Assembly: GCA_964425745.1 (NCBI GenBank)
Contig: CAYRNW010000003.1
Location: forward strand, 1 to 64,000
Source: CALCNS01 sp964425745
GTDB lineage: Bacteria; Bacillota; JAAYKD01
DNA: 64,000 bases
Direction: 5' to 3'
Shown here: positions 25,157 through 32,872 of the stretch, piece by piece
Layout of the letters: every line of letters starts with the position of its first letter
Numbering within the stretch: the stretch's first letter is position 1
Translations under genes and position numbers: made by a program
The notes under the pieces: model-generated
Databases searched by the model: none
What the model saw: the letters and a program-made list of their open reading frames with translations, nothing else
What the model was told of the DNA's origin: nothing

Positions 25157-25306
25157 ATGAGAGTCGGAATCAGCTTGGCTTGTACAGAATGCAAGCAAAG
25201 AAACTATCGTACCGAAAAGAACAAAAAGAAAACAACCGAACGGTTAGAGTTAAAAAAATATTGCAAGTTCTGCAAAGTCCACACTTTACACCGAGAAACT
25301 CGATAG
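25157..25306 (+). CDS. rpmG: Ribosomal protein L33
   Basis: A 49-residue large-subunit protein of the zinc-binding type, with CTEC near the N-terminus and CKFC near the C-terminus. The ATG at 25157 follows GGGAGGTG. It lies 12 bases before secE, the usual Bacillota position. Confidence 0.96.
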   Translation: MRVGISLACTECKQRNYRTEKNKKKTTERLELKKYCKFCKVHTLHRETR

Positions 25307-25318
25307 AGGGGTGAGAAG

Positions 25319-25528
25319 ATGAGCTTTGTCAGTAAAATCAAAGGATGGGGAAGCGGGATAACCGGTTTCTTTCGCAATGTACGAGGGGAACTTCGTAAAG
25401 TGCAATGGCCTAACAGACGTGAAACCACCATATACTCTGTATTGGTTATCGTCTTCACGCTGTTTGTTTCCATGCTGATTTGGTTAGTAGATACCCTTTT
25501 CAGTACGTTGCTGTCTTTCATCATATAA
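25319..25528 (+). CDS. secE: Preprotein translocase subunit SecE
   Basis: A 69-residue single-spanning membrane protein that clamps SecY in the protein-export channel. A basic amphipathic N-terminal region with the conserved ELRKVQWPNRRET segment precedes one C-terminal transmembrane helix. The start follows GAGGGGTG. Next gene nusG, as in nearly all bacteria. Confidence 0.96.
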   Translation: MSFVSKIKGWGSGITGFFRNVRGELRKVQWPNRRETTIYSVLVIVFTLFVSMLIWLVDTLFSTLLSFII

Positions 25529-25569
25529 ATGAAAGCACGAGTTGTTAAGAAAAGAGGTGAAGCCGTCGT

Positions 25570-26106
25570 ATGAAACAAGAATGGTATGTAGTCCACACGT
25601 ATTCTGGGTATGAAAACAAAGTCAAAGATAACCTGGAAAAACGTGTAGAGACCATGGAAATGCAGGATAAGATTTTTCGTATCGAAGTCCCTACTGAAGA
25701 CGAAGTAGAGATCAAAGATGCAAAAAAGAAAACAACCAAACGCAAGCTGTATCCTGGTTATGTTCTGGTTGAAATGATCTATACCGATGACTCTTGGTAT
25801 GTTGTCCGCAACACACCTGGAGTGACAGGCTTCATAAGTGCCGAAAATAACAAGCCAATCCCTATGGAAGAAGAGGAAGTTGCGCGAATTATCGGAAAAC
25901 AAACTGAACCCGTGGAACGCATTCGTTCCATAGATTTAACGGTTGGAGATAAAGTTGTAGTGGTGGAAGGCCCTTTTATTGGGAAAACCGGCACCATTCA
26001 AGAAGTCAATTTAGAAGACCAGTATTTAAAAGTTTTGCTTTCTGTTTTTGGCTTCGGCCGGGAGGTTCTTACCGAACTTGCTTTGACCGATGTGAAAAAA
26101 GAATAA
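25570..26106 (+). CDS. nusG: Transcription antitermination factor NusG
   Basis: A 178-residue factor that binds RNA polymerase and couples it to the ribosome or to Rho. It has the NGN domain starting WYVVHTYSGYENKVKDNL and a C-terminal KOW domain (VGDKVVVVEGPFIGKTGTI). The ATG at 25570 has AAGAGGTG upstream. Confidence 0.97.
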   Translation: MKQEWYVVHTYSGYENKVKDNLEKRVETMEMQDKIFRIEVPTEDEVEIKDAKKKTTKRKLYPGYVLVEMIYTDDSWYVVRNTPGVTGFISAENNKPIPMEEEEVARIIGKQTEPVERIRSIDLTVGDKVVVVEGPFIGKTGTIQEVNLEDQYLKVLLSVFGFGREVLTELALTDVKKE

Positions 26107-26167
26107 AGCCTTAACCGGCAGCTTTGCTTTCTTAAAAAGCTTAGTTTAGAACAAAGGAGGTGTAACC

Positions 26168-26593
26168 ATGGCAAAGAAATTAGTTAAAGTCGTCAAATTA
26201 CAATTACCTGCCGCCAAAGCAACACCGGCACCGCCAGTCGGACCGACTCTTGGGCAAGCAGGAATCAATATGATGGCATTCTTGAAAGAATTCAACGAAA
26301 AGACAGCCTCTCAAATCGGCTTAGTCATTCCTGTTGAGATTTCGGTATATCAAGATCGGTCTTTTACTTTTATTCTGAAAACGCCCCCGGCAGCGGTATT
26401 GCTGAAAAAAGCTTGTAATATCGATACTGCTTCTGGGAACCCGAATAAGAAAAAAGTCGGAACCTTATCCAGAGACAAAGTTCGGGAGATTGCACAATTA
26501 AAAATGCCCGATCTGAACGCCGCTTCTATTGAAGCCGCGATACGTATGGTTGAGGGCACTGCCCGCAGCATGGGGATTGAGGTTCAAGGATAA
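26168..26593 (+). CDS. rplK: Ribosomal protein L11
   Basis: A 141-residue large-subunit protein at the GTPase centre, needed for factor binding and the stringent response. The N-terminal proline-rich motif PAAKATPAPPVGPTLGQAG is complete. The start follows AAAGGAGGTG. First gene of the L11-L1 pair. Confidence 0.98.
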   Translation: MAKKLVKVVKLQLPAAKATPAPPVGPTLGQAGINMMAFLKEFNEKTASQIGLVIPVEISVYQDRSFTFILKTPPAAVLLKKACNIDTASGNPNKKKVGTLSRDKVREIAQLKMPDLNAASIEAAIRMVEGTARSMGIEVQG

Positions 26594-26664
26594 GCCTTGA
26601 CCTTCATTGTACTCAACCGGTGGGAGGGGTAGACCCCCGCTTAACCACGAAGGAGGAAAGAAAA
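26594..26664 (+). promoter_or_regulatory. Possible L1-binding element between rplK and rplA
   Basis: The spacer contains GTGGGAGGGG, GACCCCC, then GCTTAACCAC, which can fold as a stem-loop closed by GTGG/CCAC. L1 represses its own operon in several bacteria by binding an rRNA-like mRNA fold. This is a candidate only. Confidence 0.35.
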
Positions 26665-27378
26665 ATGGCCAAACATGGCAAACGCTTTGCAGAAGCTGCA
26701 AAATTAGTAGATTTTAATAAATTATATGATCCGTTAGAAGCATTAGAACTAGTCGGCAAAACTTCCACAACAAAATTCGTGGAATCTGTCGATTTGGCTG
26801 TGGTTTTGGGTGTTAATCCAAAACATGCCGATCAAAATGTCCGTGGTGCTACCGTCATGCCCGCCGGCTTAGGAAAAACAGTGCGTGTTTTAGCCTTTGC
26901 CAAAGGCGACAAAGCAAAGGAAGCCGAATTGGCTGGAGCCGATATCGTCGGTGCCGAAGAATTGGTAGCAAAAATCCAAGGTGGTTGGATGGATTTCGAT
27001 GTTGCAGTAGCTACCCCCGATGTTATGGGTTTAGTTGGCCGATTGGGTCGCGTATTAGGTCCTCGTGGCTTAATGCCAAATCCCAGAACCGGAACGGTAA
27101 GCATGGAAATCGGCAAGGCTATTAATGAAATTAAAGCCGGTAAAGCAGAATATCGTGTTGATAAAGCGGGTGTGATCCATGTTCCAATTGGGAAAGCCGA
27201 TTTTTCCGCTGAGAAATTGGCCATCAATATGGAAGCAATCATGGATGCTTTGGTGAAGGCACGTCCTGCCGCAGCTAAAGGTACTTATATTCGTTCGGTC
27301 ACAGTTTCAACGACCATGGGTCCTGGAATTCATGTAAACCCACAGAAGTCGACCGAAAAAATTGCTCCACAAGCTTAA
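26665..27378 (+). CDS. rplA: Ribosomal protein L1
   Basis: A 237-residue protein of the mobile L1 stalk that moves deacylated tRNA out of the E site. The signature for the family is visible in RLGRVLGPRGLMPNPRTGTV. The ATG at 26665 has AAGGAGGAAA upstream; the 15-codon longer ORF has no ribosome site. Confidence 0.98.
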   Translation: MAKHGKRFAEAAKLVDFNKLYDPLEALELVGKTSTTKFVESVDLAVVLGVNPKHADQNVRGATVMPAGLGKTVRVLAFAKGDKAKEAELAGADIVGAEELVAKIQGGWMDFDVAVATPDVMGLVGRLGRVLGPRGLMPNPRTGTVSMEIGKAINEIKAGKAEYRVDKAGVIHVPIGKADFSAEKLAINMEAIMDALVKARPAAAKGTYIRSVTVSTTMGPGIHVNPQKSTEKIAPQA

Positions 27379-27385
27379 GTTTATC

Positions 27386-27414
27386 TTGACAAAGGGTACT
27401 TAGGCATTTACAAT
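27386..27414 (+). promoter_or_regulatory. Promoter of rplJL
   Basis: TTGACA (27386-27391), a 17-base spacer and TACAAT (27409-27414), beginning eight bases after the rplA stop. Confidence 0.88.
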
Positions 27415-27424
27415 AAGAAAAGAT

Positions 27425-27520
27425 CGTAGACAGCAGGGACAGAAATGTTTAATCATCCTGCCGAGGTCGGAAGAACGCTTACAATCAAGCGGTATCCGTC
27501 TGTCTACGGATACCGCTTTT
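27425..27520 (+). promoter_or_regulatory. L10-type ribosomal leader with attenuator
   Basis: The segment GCAGG, then AATGTTTAATCATCCTGCCGAGG, resembles the L10(L12)4 binding leader of Bacillota. It is followed by a 13-bp hairpin, AAGCGGTATCCGT (27487-27499) with ACGGATACCGCTT (27506-27518), ending in a short T run. Excess L10 complex should favour termination at this hairpin. Confidence 0.82.
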
Positions 27521-27608
27521 CATGTTATTGGAGCTCTTCTCCCTTGCGTTGTTCGGTGAAGAACAATTGCTAGAGAAGCGAGAAGCAAATAAGGGAGGTG
27601 TAACAACA

Positions 27609-28145
27609 ATGAATACGATACGTGAACAGAAAGTCGCAGCTGTAGCTGAACTTAAAGAACGTTTCCAATCTTCTCACTCCGTTGTTTTTATGGACTACAG
27701 AGGAATGAACGTGTCTACTGTAACCAAATTGCGCCGTAAATGCCGTGAAGGCGGCGTGGAGATGAAGGTTATTAAGAACACGTTAGCGCGCATTGCTGCC
27801 GAAGAATTAGGATTGGGTTCGCTCAACTCCAAATTAGAAGGTACAACTGCAGCGTTCTACGGGTTGACCGATCCGGTCGCACCTGCGAAAATTTTGGAAG
27901 AATTCTTAAAAGAAAGCAAAATGGCCCTTGAATACAGAGGTGGAATCGTGGGTGGCAAAGTCATCGACGCTGCCGGTATTAAAGCGTTAGCCAGCTTACC
28001 TGATAAGAATGTTCTCATAGCACAGGTTCTCGGTACCTTAATCGCACCGATTACCGGATTCTATTCCGTTTTACAAGGTAACACCCGCAATTTGGTGTAT
28101 GCTTTGGAAGCAGTTCGGAAGCAAAAAGAAGAAGCCAGCAATTAA
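27609..28145 (+). CDS. rplJ: Ribosomal protein L10
   Basis: A 178-residue stalk base protein that anchors the L7/L12 dimers. The N-terminal domain has the family pattern VVFMDYRGMNVSTVTKLRR. The ATG at 27609 has GGGAGGTG upstream; the longer frame would start in the leader. Confidence 0.97.
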   Translation: MNTIREQKVAAVAELKERFQSSHSVVFMDYRGMNVSTVTKLRRKCREGGVEMKVIKNTLARIAAEELGLGSLNSKLEGTTAAFYGLTDPVAPAKILEEFLKESKMALEYRGGIVGGKVIDAAGIKALASLPDKNVLIAQVLGTLIAPITGFYSVLQGNTRNLVYALEAVRKQKEEASN

Positions 28146-28202
28146 AATTCAAGGTTTCTTGTTTTCACTTTAATAAAGAAATAATTTAGGAGGATGTTTA
28201 TA

Positions 28203-28574
28203 ATGAATAAAGAACAATTAATTGAAGCAATCAGCAACATGACCGTATTGGAATTGGCCGATTTAGTAAAAGCGCTTGAAGAGAAATTTGGGGTTTCTGC
28301 TGCTGCTCCCATGGCTGTTGCCGCTGCTCCTGTAGCTGCTGCTGCTGTTGTTGAAGAAGAACAAACCGAATTCGATGTTATTCTTGAAGCTGTTGGCGAC
28401 AAGAAGATCAACGTTATCAAAGTCGTTCGCGAAGTGACTGGATTAGGTTTGACCGAATCCAAAGCAATCGTTGATGGCGCTCCCAAAGCAGTGAAAGAAA
28501 AAGTTTCGAAGAACGATGGCGAAGAAATCGTTAAGAAATTAACTGAAGTCGGCGCAACCGCTAAATTGAAATAG
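28203..28574 (+). CDS. rplL: Ribosomal protein L7/L12
   Basis: A 123-residue multimeric stalk protein that recruits translation factors. It has the N-terminal dimerisation helix, an alanine-rich hinge (about residues 35-50) and the C-terminal factor-binding domain with GLGLTESKAIVDGAPK. The ATG at 28203 follows AGGAGG. Confidence 0.98.
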   Translation: MNKEQLIEAISNMTVLELADLVKALEEKFGVSAAAPMAVAAAPVAAAAVVEEEQTEFDVILEAVGDKKINVIKVVREVTGLGLTESKAIVDGAPKAVKEKVSKNDGEEIVKKLTEVGATAKLK

Positions 28575-28604
28575 TTCGAGATTTCGACGAGCCACTGAAT
28601 TCTC

Positions 28605-28640
28605 AAAGAAACTCTCTCTGCCTAGAGAGGGTTTCTTTTC
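28605..28640 (+). terminator. Terminator after rplL
   Basis: AGAAACTCTCTCT and AGAGAGGGTTTCT pair around GCCT and are followed by TTTTCT. It separates rplJL from rpoBC, at least partly. Confidence 0.88.
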
Positions 28641-28662
28641 TAATTTTCAAGCAAGAGATTGC

Positions 28663-28691
28663 TTGACTAAATGGTAATCCTATGATAATAT
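28663..28691 (+). promoter_or_regulatory. Promoter of rpoBC
   Basis: TTGACT (28663-28668), a 17-base spacer and TAATAT (28686-28691), with an overlapping GATAAT. A 180-base leader follows. Confidence 0.7.
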
Positions 28692-28793
28692 AGATAATTG
28701 CAATAGCGTAAGATGGACTAAGTATCCTTTCTTACAAACGCGTCTCCCATGATGGGGTTTTTTAAGCGATACGAATGAAAAAGCAAGGAGTCG

Positions 28794-28824
28794 ACAGCAG
28801 GTATAACAGAAAAATGCCTGCTGT
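28794..28824 (+). promoter_or_regulatory. Hairpin in the rpoB leader
   Basis: ACAGCAGG (28794-28801) pairs perfectly with CCTGCTGT (28817-28824) around a 15-base loop, followed by TTTGG. It resembles a regulatory or attenuator hairpin about 47 bases before the rpoB start. No known leader family was recognised. Confidence 0.5.
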
Positions 28825-28870
28825 TTGGTTACTCATTGCCTTTTATGCATTCAAACGAGGGGTGACAAAT

Positions 28871-31800
28871 TTGGACGGTAAGATGGTCAAATCGGGCAAT
28901 CGTCAGCGTTTCTCATTTTCACGAATTGACGAAGTGCTGCCCATTCCTAATCTCATTGAGGTTCAACAGAGTTCTTATCAGTGGTTCCTTAATGTAGGTT
29001 TAAAAGAATTGTTACGGGATATTTCGCCGGTACAAGACTTTACCAATAACTTAAGTTTATATTTCGGCGAATACCGCTTGGGGGATCCCAAGTATTCCGT
29101 AGAAAATTCCAAAGAACGGGATGTAACCTATGCAGCTCCTTTGAGAGTCAAAGTTCGCCTCAGCAACAAACAGACCGGTGAAATCAAAGAGCAAGAAGTT
29201 TTCATGGGTGATTTCCCATTGATGACGGATCAAGGAACCTTTGTTATCAACGGGGCGGAGCGGGTTATCGTTTCACAGCTGGTTCGCTCTCCGGGTGCCT
29301 ATTTTGTTTGGAGTGTTGATGCAAATAACAACCGTCTTTATAGTTCCCAAATTATCCCGAATCGGGGAGCTTGGTTGGAATTCGAAACCGATACAAATCA
29401 AGTGTTGTACACACGTATCGACCGAAATCGGAAAATTCCGGTTACGGTTCTTCTTCGTGTCTTAGGGTTGGTCCAAAACGCAGATATCTTAGATTATTTT
29501 AATGATGATGCTCGATTGAGAGCCACCTTAGAAAAAGACGTAACAGACAGCCGTTTATCGGCATTGTTTGAGATTTACAAAAAATTACGGCCTGGCGAAC
29601 CCCCTACAGAAGACAGTGCTATGAACCTGATTCGCACCTTGTTTTTTGATCCGCGTCGTTATGACTTAATGCAAGTAGGCCGCTACAAATTGAATAAAAA
29701 ATTGGCCATTCAACGCAGAGCATTGGGGAGAATTTCTTCACGCACGGTTGTGGCGAAAGAAAATATTTATTCCGAAGAAGGCACTTTGGTGATTGCCGCC
29801 GGCGAGGTCGTGGTTGGTAAAGGGGAAACGTTACGTCGTGAGCATTTCTCTAAACTTATGCAAACCGGAGTCAACGAAATCTATATTTACGCGGCCGATG
29901 GGGAACACGAAATCAAAGTCATCGGTAATGGTTATCTTTGCCAAACCTGGCAAGAACGTTTGTTAGGTCAACGTGTAGCCGAAAGCATCCTGTATAAAGA
30001 ACAATTGATCATCGGAGATGGTGAGATCGTTACAGAAGAACACATGGCAAGCATTATTTCCATGGCAGAAGAGGGAAAACTGCGCTATGTTGTTGTGCAA
30101 CGAGAAGAAGAAACCGAAACGATTTATCTAGGACCGATTTATAGCCCCCGCAACGAAAAACATTTGACCAATGACGATATTTTGGCTGCCATTAGCTACC
30201 AGCTGAATATTATTGACGGTTTAGGAAATCGCGACGATATCGATCACCTAGGCAATAGACGTCTGCGCTCTGTAGGTGAATTGTTGCAAAATCAATTCCG
30301 AGTTGGCTTAGCGCGTATGGAACGCGTGATTCGCGAACGTATGTCCATCCAAAATACCGAACAAGTGACTCCTCAGGCATTGATTAACATACGACCTGTC
30401 GTTGCTTCAATTAAAGAATTCTTTGGATCAAGCCAATTATCTCAATTTATGGATCAAACCAACCCCTTGGCGGAATTAGCGCATAAACGCCGCCTCAGTG
30501 CTTTAGGTCCGGGAGGTTTGAGTCGAGATCGAGCAGGATTTGAAGTCCGGGACGTTCATCATAGCCATTATGGCAGAATGTGTCCGATTGAATCACCTGA
30601 AGGTCCGAACATTGGTTTGATTGGTTCCTTAACAACCTACGCACGTATCAATAAGTATGGATTTATAGAAACACCGTATCGTAGAGTCGATAAAGAAACC
30701 GGACAAGTAAGCAAAGTGATTGATTATTTGACGGCAGACGAAGAAGATGAGTTCATCTGCACACAAGCCAATACTCCGTTGACGGAAGATCACTTTTTCG
30801 CTGAAGAGCGAATCACAGTTCGGCTGCGAAATTTAGAAATCAAACAGGTTTATCCCAAAGAAGTCGATTATATGGATGTGTCACCAAAACAATTGTTCTC
30901 GGTTCCCACAACCTTGATCCCTTTCTTGGAAAACGATGATGCTTCTCGAGCCCTTATGGGGTCAAACATGCAGAAGCAAGCAGTGCCTTTATTAGTTCCC
31001 AAAGCACCGATTATCGGAACCGGGATGGAAGGCAGAGCAGCAATTGATTCAGGGGTATGCGTTATTTCCCGTCGAGCCGGTGTTGTCATTCGTGCAACCG
31101 CTGATGAAATCAAAGTGTTAGGCGATGATAACGAAGTTGACACCTTCAAGTTGACGAAATTTACTCGTTCCAATCAAGGGACCTGTATGAATCAACGAGT
31201 CTTGTGTATCAAGGGACAACGAGTAGAAGCAGGACATGTTTTAGCGGACGGCCCAGCCACTGAAGAAGGCGAGCTGGCCTTAGGTAAAAATGTTTTGGCG
31301 GCCTATATGCCTTGGGAAGGCTACAACTACGAAGATGCGATCTTGTTATCGGAAAAAGTCGTTCGTGAAGATATTTTCACTTCCATTCATATAGAAGAAT
31401 ATGAATCCGATGCCCGAGATACCAAATTAGGGCCGGAAGAAATTACCCGCGATATTCCAAACGTTGGTGAAGATCAATTACGGGATTTAGATGATCGTGG
31501 AATCGTGAGAATTGGTGCAGATGTTCGTTCCGGAGACATTCTGGTTGGGAAAGTAACTCCTAAAGGTGAAACCGAATTGACCGCAGAGGAACGCTTATTA
31601 CGGGCTATCTTTGGAGAGAAGGCGCGTGAAGTGCGTGACACCTCATTGCGCGTTCCCAATGGAGAAGCCGGAAAAATTGTCGATGTCAAAGTGTTCTCGC
31701 GCGAGAACAACGATGAACTACCACCCGGAGTCAATCAATTGGTCCGTGTCTATATTGCTCAAAAACGCAAAATCAGCGTTGGGGACAAAATGGCCGGACG

Positions 31801-32824
31801 TCATGGAAACAAAGGTGTCGTCTCCAGAATCATGGCCGAAGAAGATATGCCCTTCTTGCCCGATGGCACACCGATTCAGATCGTTTTGAATCCTCTGGGT
31901 GTTCCTTCCCGTATGAATATCGGACAAATTTTGGAAGTCCATCTGGGTGCTGCTGCTCATAAGTTGGGCTACCACATTGCTACTCCGGTCTTTGATGGAG
32001 CGGGTGAAGACGATGTTCTACAAGCACTGAAAGAATCCGGCTTAGAACGCGATGGTAAAACCGTACTATACGATGGACGAACCGGGGATCCTTTTGAAAA
32101 CCGAGTTACTGTCGGTTATGTATATATGTTAAAACTATTCCACTTGGTCGACGATAAGATTCATGCTCGTTCTACCGGACCTTACTCCTTGGTAACGCAA
32201 CAACCTTTGGGCGGGAAAGCTCAATTTGGCGGTCAGCGTTTTGGTGAAATGGAAGTTTGGGCTTTGGAAGCCTATGGAGCTGCCTACACCTTACAAGAGT
32301 TATTAACCGTAAAATCCGATGACGTGATTGGACGCGTGAAAACCTATGAAGCCATTGTCAAGGGGGAAAATGTTCCTGAACCGGGTATTCCGGAATCCTT
32401 CAAAGTTTTGATTAAAGAACTTCAAAGCCTTGGCTTAGATGTCAAAGTTTATTCTGCCGATGCTGAAGAAATCATTATTCGTGAAACCGATGATGACATT
32501 GGTGAAACGGCTAAAGAACTTGATCTGAATATTGAATCGGTCGAACCGGATGTCTCAATGGACGAATTGGATGATATCGACGAAGACCAAGAAGAAGATG
32601 ATGATCTGATTCTCGAGTTCCCCACGATTGAAACCGCGGAAGATCTCCCGGTTAGAATGCCGGAGAAAAAAGAATTAGTGATCGACGATGCCAAGCTCGC
32701 TCAATTAGCGAAATTGGTTGCTGCCAAACTAGAGGATGATCTCTTGGATGAAGATCTTCTGCTTTCAGATGAAGATGAAGAAGAAGATGAAGAGGACGAG
32801 GATGAAGATCCTGTACTGCAATAG
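28871..32824 (+). CDS. rpoB: RNA polymerase beta subunit
   Basis: A 1317-residue catalytic subunit. The rifampicin pocket is wild type in appearance (SSQLSQFMDQTNPLAE, HKRRLSALGPGGL), and the catalytic GDKMAGRHGNKG and the C-terminal GGKAQFGGQRFGEMEVWALE are present. The last 120-130 residues form a strongly acidic extension (DELDDIDEDQEEDDD and DEDEEEDEEDEDED), making it about 120 residues longer than the B. subtilis protein. The TTG at 28871 is chosen because AGGGGTG (28858-28864) precedes it; the 32-codon longer frame would start in a structured leader and lacks conservation. Confidence 0.96.
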   Translation: MDGKMVKSGNRQRFSFSRIDEVLPIPNLIEVQQSSYQWFLNVGLKELLRDISPVQDFTNNLSLYFGEYRLGDPKYSVENSKERDVTYAAPLRVKVRLSNKQTGEIKEQEVFMGDFPLMTDQGTFVINGAERVIVSQLVRSPGAYFVWSVDANNNRLYSSQIIPNRGAWLEFETDTNQVLYTRIDRNRKIPVTVLLRVLGLVQNADILDYFNDDARLRATLEKDVTDSRLSALFEIYKKLRPGEPPTEDSAMNLIRTLFFDPRRYDLMQVGRYKLNKKLAIQRRALGRISSRTVVAKENIYSEEGTLVIAAGEVVVGKGETLRREHFSKLMQTGVNEIYIYAADGEHEIKVIGNGYLCQTWQERLLGQRVAESILYKEQLIIGDGEIVTEEHMASIISMAEEGKLRYVVVQREEETETIYLGPIYSPRNEKHLTNDDILAAISYQLNIIDGLGNRDDIDHLGNRRLRSVGELLQNQFRVGLARMERVIRERMSIQNTEQVTPQALINIRPVVASIKEFFGSSQLSQFMDQTNPLAELAHKRRLSALGPGGLSRDRAGFEVRDVHHSHYGRMCPIESPEGPNIGLIGSLTTYARINKYGFIETPYRRVDKETGQVSKVIDYLTADEEDEFICTQANTPLTEDHFFAEERITVRLRNLEIKQVYPKEVDYMDVSPKQLFSVPTTLIPFLENDDASRALMGSNMQKQAVPLLVPKAPIIGTGMEGRAAIDSGVCVISRRAGVVIRATADEIKVLGDDNEVDTFKLTKFTRSNQGTCMNQRVLCIKGQRVEAGHVLADGPATEEGELALGKNVLAAYMPWEGYNYEDAILLSEKVVREDIFTSIHIEEYESDARDTKLGPEEITRDIPNVGEDQLRDLDDRGIVRIGADVRSGDILVGKVTPKGETELTAEERLLRAIFGEKAREVRDTSLRVPNGEAGKIVDVKVFSRENNDELPPGVNQLVRVYIAQKRKISVGDKMAGRHGNKGVVSRIMAEEDMPFLPDGTPIQIVLNPLGVPSRMNIGQILEVHLGAAAHKLGYHIATPVFDGAGEDDVLQALKESGLERDGKTVLYDGRTGDPFENRVTVGYVYMLKLFHLVDDKIHARSTGPYSLVTQQPLGGKAQFGGQRFGEMEVWALEAYGAAYTLQELLTVKSDDVIGRVKTYEAIVKGENVPEPGIPESFKVLIKELQSLGLDVKVYSADAEEIIIRETDDDIGETAKELDLNIESVEPDVSMDELDDIDEDQEEDDDLILEFPTIETAEDLPVRMPEKKELVIDDAKLAQLAKLVAAKLEDDLLDEDLLLSDEDEEEDEEDEDEDPVLQ

Positions 32825-32872
32825 GATGGCAATCGGAACTCGATTGTTGGAAAGAGAAGGGAGATAATGCTT

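Noticed and set aside
25204..25902. Minus-strand ORF of 232 codons
   Set aside because: It is antisense to rpmG, secE and nusG, all well-identified genes, and has no ribosome site or family signal.
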